Source: Isoetes taiwanensis
Taxonomy: Eukaryota; Streptophyta; Lycopodiopsida; Isoetales; Isoetaceae
Assembly: GCA_021234155.1 (NCBI GenBank)
Contig: JAJEKV010000005.1
Location: 11,863,287-11,927,286 of the forward strand
Length of the DNA: 64,000 bases
Direction: 5' to 3'
Both the position numbers and the translations under genes were made by a program. Below the pieces are notes generated by a model. It saw nothing but the letters and a program-made list of their open reading frames with translations, searched no databases and was not told the DNA's origin. How positions within the stretch are numbered: position 1 is the first letter of the stretch; every line of letters starts with the position of its first letter. Shown one piece after another: positions 46,138 through 56,282 of the stretch.

Positions 46138-49012
46138 GTCAATGGTGCCTCTCCAACTCAAGATGGTGTGCAACATATTGAAAAGAGCAATATCAATGAA
46201 AAACCAACTCCTAGCAAGAATGTTGAAGAAAAACAATTAGTCCTCTATAGTAGGGTGCAATGGAGGAACAAGAAGGTGACAATCATGCACAAGTGCAATA
46301 AGGAAATAGTAGGCCAAGGAGTCATTGTGCTAGCAGATCCTGGTCAAGCTGTTAATGATGAAAGGCTAGGGGAAGACAATATTGGTATTGCAATTTCGAT
46401 GTTGGAAGACAACTGGAAAGGTAAAGGTTTGGGTGACAAGGAATGTTTTGGTTGTGTCAAGCAATTGGAGGTTCCTTGCATCATGGCATGGCCTATAAGT
46501 AGTGTTCAATTTGTGGAGGATTATATTTTTCCAGAGCCTGAGGTTGTTGGGGACAATGATTGTCTTGATATTGATCCATTGACAGTTGGAACTCTAAACC
46601 TAGGCAAAAGGGAAGAAGTATCAGTTGCCAGACATTATCCTAGCAAAAGAGCCAAGTTGAATAGTGACACCAAACGTGAGACAATGGTGAAGGTTAGGGG
46701 CTCAGATTGTTGTTGGAGTGCTTGTATGCAATTATTTACAATAGAACAATTGGTGGAAGCAAGAGCCACTTTTCAAGAGTACACTGTTGATGAGAGGAGG
46801 ACCTACATGTACACAATCTTCGAGCATGCACTTCAAGATGAAAGAAACCCAAACAGAAAAAGATACCCTTTGCTAGGCAAATGGATATGTGCAAAAGCAT
46901 GGCAGAGTATCCATGCAATTCCAACTTCTTCATGGCATAATTGGCAAAAAAATCAAAAGTGAGGGGAACAGGATTGCTTTACATGGAAATAATGGTTTGT
47001 TGAGACCAACAGCTAGGACCTTGGCTGCCAGGGAGATATTTGAAAAATATATTGATTTCAATGCAGAGTCTATGCCACACAAAAGTAGAAGGGATGAAAA
47101 GGGAAGAGCAGTTGTTGAGAAAAGGTTGCCATCACATTGTACTCAAAAGAGTATTTTGGAAGAAGTGAATTCCCTACTTCGAGAATTGGGAATTCTTCCA
47201 ATATCCCAACCTAGCTTTAGTAGGTTATGGAAGAAGCATTTCAATCATGTCACCATAGCAACTTCAAACAACTTTGCAAAGTGCAATTTATGTGCTAAGT
47301 TGAAGGAGACTCTTGATAAGATTGTGCAACCTAGTCAAAGGGCTAGGATAAGGGAGCATATGAAGGACCATATGACTGACCAACTATCATGTAGATCATG
47401 TTATTGGATGTGGAGGACTTTATCTGCATTGGAACCCAATAAGATGGACCAGCAAAAGACTTGTCTTCCACAATTCAAGTACATACCAAAGTCATGTGGA
47501 AGATCATACCCTTTACAGATCTCAATGACTGGGGCAATCTTGCATGGGCAGAATCAAACCTACTATGGCCATTTTAGTTTGGAGTTGTGGAGTGATGGTC
47601 CAGATTTTCATATTGGGAGTATCATGAGGTGTTTGAGAAACTATGAAAATGGATACAATGGTCACCTCCAGGACCTTACAGCTAGCCAGGCACTACATAA
47701 AGCATTGTTAGATGGAAACCCTAACAATATTGAAAAGTTCAGCAAGGCAAGGTTTAGGAAGCATGGGTCTAATGAACATGTTGGAGCTTCAACTTCACTT
47801 GCTAAACCTCAAGATCTACCCAAAAGGTTTCTCTTGCAACTTGATAATTGTGCTGGCCAAAATAAGAACAGGTGGATGTTTTCTTTCCTATCCTACTTAA
47901 CAGCTGTGGGGATATTTGAAAGAGTTAATTTAGGGTTTCTTATGCCCGGGCATACCCATGAGGATGTGGATGCATTATTTGGCAAATATAGTTGTATCTT
48001 GAAGCGACAACAAGTGACCAACTTTCCTAGGCTAATGGAAATCTTGCATGAATGCACTACTCCAAACCCTATAGCTTCTCTCATAGAAGAAGTGCCCGAT
48101 TGGAAGAGCTTTGTGGATGGTTATACATTGGATCTTGAAGGTCATTCCAGGCCTCTGCAGTTCACTTTTTTTGGTGAGAGATGGGATTCCAATCTTCCAA
48201 TGGAAGATGAGACCTTCAGAGGATGAGTGGAGAGGAGGGAGGAAATATGGCGTAGAGATGAGAATGGCAAGCCTATGATACCTCTAGGTCAACCAAAAGC
48301 TTTAAAACCCACTGAAGAAGTGAAGCAATTGGGATTGACTAAGGAAGGAATCCTAGACTATATAAAGCATTGGCAAACCAATCCGGATGACACCAACCGT
48401 GCCTTGGTGGCTTCTTGGAAGAAGGTGATTAACCCGTTGGGGAGATAGACACATCCTCGATGAATTGAAAGAAGGGTGGTTGCCTAAAACTAGGTGGAAG
48501 ACCTTAGCAGTCTTGAGGATTTTGATGACACCGTAAGTAGCATTCGCAAACAATATGCTCCTCCTCCTTCCTCGACAAACACTATGTTGGTCCTAAGAAC
48601 AATAGGCCAAAGTTTCTAGGCATGGATGCTTATGAACCTTCCACCGACTTGGAATGCCACCAATTTGTGGTAGTAAAGCCAGCAGATTTAGATACATATC
48701 CAAAGTGGTTGGGGTTCACTATCTCCGATATTTGCAAAGAAGAAGGTAATATTAACTTCAACCATGTGGGGGTGGAATGGTGGTGTCCAAAGGCATCAGT
48801 TGACCAACGTATCGGATAAAGAAAGGTACTCAGATTGTTGGACAAAGAGATGGAGGAGAAATCCGAGTGATCCTGATCTTTGGCTAGACTATGAAAGTGT
48901 TTTGTACTCATGGACTCCAAACACTATTCCAGCTAGAAATGCGAGAATTACAATGCCTCAGGATATCAGGAAGAAGGCTATGATATCATTGGGGGTGCTT
49001 GAAGAAAGTTGA
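46138..49012 (+). pseudogene. DUF7869-like element protein (putative transposase), frame-damaged
   Basis: Coding text opens at 46138 after a splice acceptor. Part 1 (to 46962): a region around EIVGQGVIVLADPGQAVND, then a segment with NRKRYPLLGKWICAKAWQSI. A frame slip in an A-run near 46950 leads to part 2 (to 48226): IALHGNNGLLRPTARTLAAR, NFAKCNLCAKLKETLD, SMTGAILHGQNQTYYGHF, RFLLQLDNCAGQNKNRWMF, then LGFLMPGHTHEDVDALFGKY, and EEVPDWKSFVDGY. Parts 3-4 (48227-48448; about 48619-49012), in shifted frames, hold ECHQFVVVKPADLDTYPKWL and DCWTKRWRRNPSDPDLWLDY. The QLDN...QNKN and GHTHEDVD blocks are what I remember of DUF7869 proteins, found in large numbers in ferns, other plants and invertebrates and thought to be element-encoded. 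An RNase-H/DDE-like role is inference. At least three breaks make it inactive as read. Confidence 0.6.
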
Positions 49013-49189
49013 ATAACTATGTAAATTTTTGTTATCACGTTTTTATGATATGGTGCTATATTGTGAAATATTGATTATTTTATAAATAACATGATATTAC
49101 GTTTTCATAATTTTGAGGTGAAATGTGTGAATTTGAATATGCTACTAAAAACATGCAATATGAAATTTGTCCCAAAATTAAGACATAAA

Positions 49190-50055
49190 CCCAATTTAAT
49201 TGAATGATGGTTTCTTGTAATCAGAGGTCTGAGTAGTAGACCAAGAGTACACAGGAAGATGCTCAAGATCCAAAAACAAGAAGGGTTTGACACAATACAT
49301 AAGGCTTTTACTAAGGCCACTGAAATTACAGATATGATTTCTTAGCTACTTGATGATATCACTCACCCCATGATTCTTTCTTTCCAGATTATGAGCAGGA
49401 ATACATGGGACCAAGACCTATACCATTTTATGATGCTTAGAAAGAAAAGAAGAAATAAAAAATAGAGGATGCTGAGGGTCCTGTAGCAGATGTAAGAGCT
49501 GAAATAACCAAAGTTTCAGAGGCTCTAGTCGAGGTGCCCAAACAACTTCAAGAGATGAAGAACTCTAGACCTGAGAAGAGAATTTATCCACCTTGTACTC
49601 ACTGTGGATAGGTGTAGTGTAAAAGAATATTTTGCTAGGCAAGAAAAATCTAAATCCAATGAGCAAAATGCTTCTATTAGATTTGTGCAGGAAATTGAAG
49701 GACAGGAGGAAATTATGGCTGTGCATACAAAAGGGATGAACAATGCAAAGGAGAAAGAGCCAGCACAAAGAGGATGTTAATGCTGTGAGACACAAAGAAA
49801 TCGAGCAAAATATGGGTGTATCTCCTCCTCCTGTTCAGAAATAATCATATTGAGGAGCACATGCTCACTCAAGAAGATTATGACCCAGGGGCTTTCACTT
49901 ATATTGCCAGAATGGGCAAGAAAATCTTGACCAAGGTCCTATTAGTTGGAGGATCACCTCTGAATGTGATGCCTCACCACATTATGAGAATGTGTGGCCT
50001 TGAGATAGACAAGAAAGATCCAATGGTTTTAAAATCCTTCTGTAGAAATAGTTAG
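49190..50055 (+). pseudogene. Ty3/gypsy gag-protease remnant
   Basis: A zinc-knuckle trace (PPCTHCG, stop) occurs near 49590. A final open stretch (49816-50055) reads LLVGGSPLNVMPHHIMRMCG. This matches the gypsy protease block LVDGGSALN.M, but the catalytic aspartate is lost (LV-GG). Upstream frames are full of stops. No RT or integrase follows, because the next segment is a minus-strand DIRS-type element. Confidence 0.7.
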
Positions 50056-50056
50056 C

Positions 50057-50112
50057 TTATCTTCTTATCGTTATACGAAGATAAATTCAATTGTCAAAAC
50101 CAGCAAGCTAAC
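50057..50112. other. Nested inverted repeats at the 3' edge of the DIRS-type element
   Basis: TTATCTTC (50057-50064) pairs with GAAGATAA (50077-50084) around a 12-base spacer. GTTAGCTT (50051-50058) also pairs with AAGCTAAC at about 50105-50112. The spot lies between the gypsy remnant and the recombinase gene. It could be an element end or recombination site; chance is possible. Confidence 0.35.
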
Positions 50113-50227
50113 TAGAAGAGGTAAAGGGTAGAAGAAAGCACAAGAGAAAGAAAGCCACATCTGGGCATCTCCACTAACAACAACAAGAGACACAAATGCT
50201 GAAAAATAGAGGCAGCCGAGTCACGGG

Positions 50228-51262
50228 TCATTTATGGGGAGGGGGAGGGTAAGAGGAGTCCAACAAAAGGGCTAAAGCACTGGGTTCCATAGGACCTAAA
50301 CCTAAAGAACGGGAAACAAGCAACTGCTGCTGCAAGGAAGGGCAAATATAACCATCTTTAGCAGACTCAGAACGCCAGCGACCATGAGCCTTGAAGATTC
50401 TATCTGGAACATTCAAAGCGGCTGCCGAAGTGGCTCCCCCCCCTTCTTGCAGAATGGGTACCAAAGACACTAGCATCTTCACCAATGGCATAAAGACAAT
50501 GCTTGTACCAAGTCCTCAGAGTAGAATAAGAAACAGACTTTCTCCTCAAAAAACAACCATGACGCGTCACACGGACACCTCTGATCAAATGGCCACCAGC
50601 CGCACCATCTACTTCAGCAAAATTTCCCAAATTCAACAATCTTTCCAGAAGGCTAACAGGGCAAAAAGGACCAGAGAGACGTGCAATAGAGATCCAAGCA
50701 CCAACTCCCAACTGGTCTGTCTTTGAGGAATGAATAAAAATCGCGTGGGTATCCAAAATCAATATCTCATTCCAAAGCAAAGAAAGCAACTCCTTACTAC
50801 GCAGGAAGGCGACAAAGGTAAGAACAATAGCTGTACATCTCATAATGTCCAAAAGAGAAGCTGCAGGATGAGCAAATTGCTCGAAAAGCTTGCGGATCAT
50901 ATGAGGAAGAATGGGTTGCTTCTTCTTAAGCGACGGCTCTTAGCCAAATCTCTGGCAAGGGTAACTAGAGGATGATCTGTAGGCTTCGGGTAACCAGCAA
51001 GAATGTGATAAAAAGCAACAGCAGCAATGGTAGAGCTGACACGCGCCAATGGATTAGAAAAGGAAGACATGAGGAAAGTGAGGAAAAGGCAAATAGTAGA
51101 AGAAACAGCAGGTAGGTAAGCTAGGTTCTTGGATTTGCACCAATTCTTGAAAAGATTCCAAGCATGTTGATAACCTCTCAAAGTACTTCCAGATCTAGAA
51201 GACACCAACAACTGCTGAAAACAATTCTTCAACTCAAGCAACTCATTGTCACCATCCAACAT
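50228..51262 (-). pseudogene. Tyrosine recombinase of DIRS/Ngaro-type retroelement
   Basis: Read leftward in three frames. The N-terminal SAM-like core-binding domain (51262-50897) has STLRGYQHAWNLFKNWCKSK then FLTFLMSSFSNPLARVSSTI. The catalytic domain (50900-50400) has LPHMIRKLFEQF, box I arginine in VAFLRSKELLSL, and box II GTHSARRGG. The C-terminal part (50491-50228) has NVPDRIFKAHGRWRSESAKD followed by GYI with the nucleophilic tyrosine. So R, H-x-x-R, H/W and Y are all readable. Two frame changes split it, one near 50910 and one in a run of G at about 50439-50446. Such enzymes integrate circular cDNA by site-specific recombination without leaving target duplications. The gene lies directly downstream of RT-RNase H, the classic DIRS order. 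Homopolymer sequencing error could account for one break. Confidence 0.88.
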
Positions 51263-51309
51263 TAGCCAAAACTCTGAACAAAAAACATCTGCAAGAACAA
51301 CAAACTCAC

Positions 51310-52536
51310 CTAATTAGTATTAACAACTCGCAGCGCAATAATAGGACTTGTTGGCTTCTGAAGCGGCAACTTAGATGATGCGCTAGGTACAAGACCTTTT
51401 CCACCAACAGGAAAGTACAAATGATCTACAATCTTCGAATCCCATTCTCCAGTATCATCGTGAAGGGCTGGCCACCATGGAGCTGACTCCCAATGAAAAA
51501 CCACCAGAGTGCAGTTGGCTTTGCAGGCTCTAGCAAACGTAAACGCTTTAAAAGTCAAGGCCGGTGGGGGAAAGCAATAGTTATTTGCACCATACCAAGA
51601 CTGAGAAAAAGCATCCGAAGGGCAAGGATCTCCCGGGATAGGGTGCCAACAATTGAAATTAGGTAGGAGATGGTTGTCTAAGTTGGCAAAACGATCCCAA
51701 TCATGGGGTCCCCATGCTAGGTCAATGATGCGAAAAACCTCAGGCGTCAAACTATAGTCATCAAAATCCCTCAGCTTAGACAAGTAATCGGCCCACTGAT
51801 TGAGACACGTGGAATCCAAGCGGGTTTCAGGATGATGTTATGACGAAGACATAAAGTAAAGATCCGAAGACACAGACAATGGAGGGTCGGGATCTGAGAG
51901 CCCCCTTTGTTCAAAATATAGAAGCAATTTAAGGAGTCTCCATATGCAAGCAGACATCTTCCAGCAAGGTTCACAGCATGGAGCTCAAGGAAATGGGCTA
52001 GGGCGGAAAGTTCCCTGGCTGTAGATGATAAAGTTTGCTCGGTTTCATCAAAAGTCCCACTAAACTCGTTACACATAGCAGTATCATGAACCCACACACC
52101 CCACCCAGAGCCACTGGCATCATAGGATAAAGAAATGACAAGAGAAACTGGTTCCCAAATGAGAGCATAGTTCAACAAATCGAACCACTGCGACCAAGCA
52201 TCGATCTCAACGACAGCAAGTGGGCTCAAGTGAACAATCTGGGACCATGAGGCAATGGATGCATAAAGATTCAAAAGGTTAAAACTAAGGAGTTTACAAA
52301 AAGGGCCAAACACTGCTTTGAATTAAGCAATCATACCCAGGAAGGAAGCAAATTTGCGAGCAGGCACCCTAGTCTCCTTAGAAAGCGACCCGGCCAAATC
52401 CAAAAACTTTTGTCGGCGTTGTGGTGCAATGGATAAGAGTCCTGACTTAGAATTGACCATATACCCTAGGAACTTCACCTCAAATGAGAGCTCAAGTTGA
52501 CACTTGTGTGGAGCAATAACAAACCCAGTTACAAAA
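51310..52536 (-). pseudogene. DIRS/Ngaro-type RT thumb, RNase H and linker
   Basis: Read leftward. The segment 52536-52316 gives the RT end: GFVIAPHKCQLELSFEVKFL, then GYMVNSKSGLLSIAPQRRQK, then KFASFLGMIA, stop. Next (52313-51771) comes RNase H: first acid in SLSYDASGSGWGVWV, then ELSALAHFLELHAVN, AYGDSLNCFYILNKGGSQIP, and NIILKPAWIPR. The linker region (51819-51310) has HDWDRFANLDNHLLPNFN then the CFPPPAL and VVFHWESAPWWPALHD blocks that precede recombinase in DIRS elements. The RT palm and fingers are missing: the element is cut at about 52537 by the 2.73-kb tandem array. One stop and one frame overlap occur. Function would be cDNA synthesis and RNA removal. Confidence 0.85.
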
Positions 52537-53045
52537 GGACTTTCAGTAATGACTCTATTGTTTCTACCAGTTAAAGTGTGGTTTTATGAAGCCATAAGAG
52601 CTTGCAGAGACTTTTTGTCTTTATGCAAGACGCATCATTTCTGCTTCCAACAATAAGAACTAGCATATGATGAGAATCCATGAGCACCTACGCAAGCATC
52701 ACCGTTATTTTTGAACTAACCCCTTCTTTTTTACAGTTAATCAAATGGTGCAATGCGAAAATAAACAACACCTTAGTTATGGCGTTGCCATTCTTTCTGA
52801 TACACATCTCCTATCTGTAGGAATCCTTCCTGCCTAGTTCCTCCTTATAGGCTTCCAAACGAGCTCCCACCTCCGGAGGCGACAATGCATGCGATCTGGG
52901 CAGTGCATGCAAAGTCCCAGTTTGCAACAAAACCCATGCTGGCACCGGTTAGCCGGTTTTGAAATGGATTGCCAAGAACAGCCGTGACCGCCAATTTACA
53001 CCCTATAACAAGTTTTTAGCAGTCATTGACATATTCTGGCATATA

Positions 53046-53550
53046 CTAGTATATACTTGAAATATGCCATAAACCCACATAAACAAGGTCCAATATTCGT
53101 ACCATAGACACCAAAGTAACACATCCATGACATGAATTAGGTTCAATAGGCATATTGTTCATCATTGTATTTGCCAATTCTACATTACCTGCATGCCCCA
53201 GGAGTACCATCACGGAGTTATAATGTTCTGTTATTGGTGTGATTCCAGTGATCTCGAATATGGAGACAAAACAGTGACAACCTTCACCTTCCATACCAGC
53301 CGTGGAAAATGCACAAAGAAGGTTGACAAGAGCAACTTTATCTAGTCTCATGCCTTGCAACTGCATTCTGTGAGATAAACTAAGGGCTTCCTTGCCATGA
53401 CCATATTGAGCATAAGCTGCAATCATAGCAGTCCACAAAATTGCATCTCTTCTTGGACTAGCATTAAACACACTGATTGCATCTTGCAGGCATCCACAAT
53501 CTCCATAATTTTAGAGTAGAGGTCAGAAAAGCAGTCAACAAATTAGAACC
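53046..53550 (-). pseudogene. PLS-type PPR protein fragment (repeat copy 1)
   Basis: The 141-codon frame 53471-53046 encodes PPR motifs: RRDAILWTAMIAAYAQYGHG with KEALSLSHRMQLQGM, then DKVALVNLLCAFSTAGMEG, then EHYNSVMVLLGHAGNVELAN and NNMPIEPNS. Upstream, the text YGDCGCLQDAISVFNASP is in frame back to a stop, and LLTAF / DLYSK pieces lie in other frames. So the gene is cut by frameshifts and lacks its N-terminal repeats. The downstream E/DYW tail is missing. Intact PLS-class PPR proteins enter organelles and bind RNA for C-to-U editing. This is a dead fragment amplified with the tandem unit. Confidence 0.85.
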
Positions 53551-55777
53551 ATATGTTGCATATGCAATTTGGATAACTGCAGAGTCTGCCTAAGAGACCT
53601 TACATTTCCTCAGCATTCCACTAGCAGTCTCTCTTTAAGTATATATCAGATTATTTGCCATTATCATGTGGGTCCGTTGCACGTATTAGAATGGAACCTC
53701 TCAAAAAGGGATTTATACACTAACTTTCCTCATAAACATGTTCGATGTTATGGGAAAGTAGTTTATAAGAGATTCCAATGTGGATCAAAAGCAACAGCAT
53801 CTCCAATATGCTATCAATGAAACTTTGAAGCCTTATATGGAACTACAACCTCAAGAAATGAGCAAGTCAGGTAGGAACAAGTTGTATGTGAATCAGACAA
53901 ACATAACGACAGGCAGTTCAAAGTTTTCAAGACAAAATACTATGTTATTATTCATCTTTAAATTCCCAAAATGGATGCTCACTTGAAAGACTAAACAAGG
54001 GTCAAGTCTTGTCATCTGGTACCTACCACAGTAACTCCCATGAAAGCTAAACATGGAAATCCTCTTAATATTCAGTATCATTCCATTCTTTAATTAGGAA
54101 TATGTTGGGTCCAAATACTGACTGGCAAAGCATCACGCTTAAATTTAAATATTGTTCAGAGAAATGCCGGTAACTTCTTTTAATCTATGCAACTGTTAGT
54201 TATACTGTTCTATAAAGATCAAGGGTTCTAACAATTACTATGACTGCCCGAGATCGTGACTGCAAAAGATCTTGAAGAAACTTCCACCTAGGATCAAGTC
54301 CTACCCACCTCCAGTGAATTTGGCCAATCTTTCAGATCGGTCTTCTCTCCACTATATACAAAAGAAAACACAGTTGATAAGATCTCGCTGTAGAATAAGG
54401 AGATTCACAATTATTCCCTATCATTATAACTTGAATACCATTTACTGAGAACAACCGTTGGGCTTTGACAACACTTTATATATTAAACACTGTAAGATTG
54501 GCCTAAATAATTTCGCAACTGGCTTATGAACATTAAAGACTTAAGATTTCATAAATACCTTAAATGCTTTAAATGTATTATAAGCATAAAATTCCACACT
54601 ATATGACTTTACCATTTTTGACCTCTGTTTGGAGAGCTAGAACCCAATGCGACCTACAAGAATGCCTTTGACAGTTAAAATCCAGGAGATACAGAGCAAT
54701 ATTACTAGGAATGAATTAACAAATTGTAAAAACTTTTTGAATGCCATTATTCAGTACCATATCCAGGTGCATACTTAGCTTATAGAAAGCAAACACCACA
54801 AGAATTCTTAAGAATCACCTCAAGATATCATGCCAAAGAAACACGGTATCAGTACAATCCGGAACCCACATCAAGAAATACATAATGATTTGTAACTCAT
54901 TGGCCTTTATTTAGCTGTAGAACTAATCCTATTGAAGACTGATTGTCTACTCATCAATACCATGAAAGAACTACCGAAACATTCCCACCATTTTGGCATC
55001 ATTTAAATGCTTATCCACTCACCTAACAAGACATGTATGACTAACACAGCTAGAATTGCCTCCTGCAAACTGGCATAGCTTCCATAGCCAAAAGAAAGGG
55101 AAAACTCGATACATATTTTAAATGCCTAACATATGACCTAGGCTTCCATGTCCTTGGGATCCATATCCCAATTACAAACAAGGAACATAGATTATAACTG
55201 ATTAAACCTCTTTAACATAACTCCTTCAAAGACAAATGCTGAATGATCAGAATTCAGAGCTTACAATGGGACTTTCAGTAATGACTCTATTGTTTCTACC
55301 AGTTAAAGTGTGGTTTTATGAAGCCATAAGAGCTTGCAGAGACTTTTTGTCTTTATGCAAGACGCATCATTTCTGCTTCCAACAATAAGAACTAGCATAT
55401 GATGAGAATCCATGAGCACCTACGCAAGCATCACCGTTATTCCTGAACTAACCCCTTCTTTTTTACAGTTAATCAAATGGTGCAATGCAAAAATAAACAA
55501 CACCTTAGTTATGGCGTTGCCATTCTTTCTGATACACATCTCCTATCTGTAGGAATCCTTCCTGCCTAGTTCCTCCTTATAGGCTTCCAAACGAGCTCCC
55601 ACCTCCGGAGGCGACAATGCATGCGATCTGGGCAGTGCATGCAAAGTCCCAGTTTGCAACAAAACCCATGCTGGCACCGGTTAGCCGGTTTTGAAATGGA
55701 TTGCCAAGAACAGCCGTGACCGCCAATTTACACCTTATAACAAGTTTTTAGCAGTCATTGGCATATTCTGGCATATA

Positions 55778-56282
55778 CTAGTATATACTTGAAATATGCC
55801 ATAAACCCACATAAACAAGGTCCAATATTCGTACCATAGACACCAAAGTAACACATCCATGACATGAATTAGGTTCAATAGGCATATTGTTCATCATTGT
55901 ATTTGCCAATTCTACATTACCTGCATGCCCCAGGAGTACCATCACGGAGTTATAATGTTCTGTTATTGGTGTGATTCCAGTGATCTCGAATATGGAGACA
56001 AAACAGTGACAACCTTCACCTTCCATACCAGCCGTGGAAAATGCACAAAGAAGGTTGACAAGAGCAACTTTATCTAGTCTCATGCCTTGCAACTGCATTC
56101 TGTGAGATAAACTAAGGGCTTCCTTGCCATGACCATATTGAGCATAAGCTGCAATCATAGCAGTCCACAAAATTGCATCTCTTCTTGGACTAGCATTAAA
56201 CACACTGATTGCATCTTGCAGGCATCCACAATCTCCATAATTTTAGAGTAGAGGTCAGAAAAGCAGTCAACAAATTAGAACC
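55778..56282 (-). pseudogene. PLS-type PPR protein fragment (repeat copy 2)
   Basis: The 141-residue translation is identical to the copy at 53046-53471, offset by 2732 bp, with the same upstream frame break. The identity shows that the duplication is recent rather than that the fragment is under selection, because the neighbouring non-coding DNA is about as similar. Confidence 0.85.

Noticed and set aside
53569-54081. Open frames on both strands downstream of the PPR fragment
   Set aside because: They have no domains, overlap each other, and differ between repeat copies by frame-changing indels.
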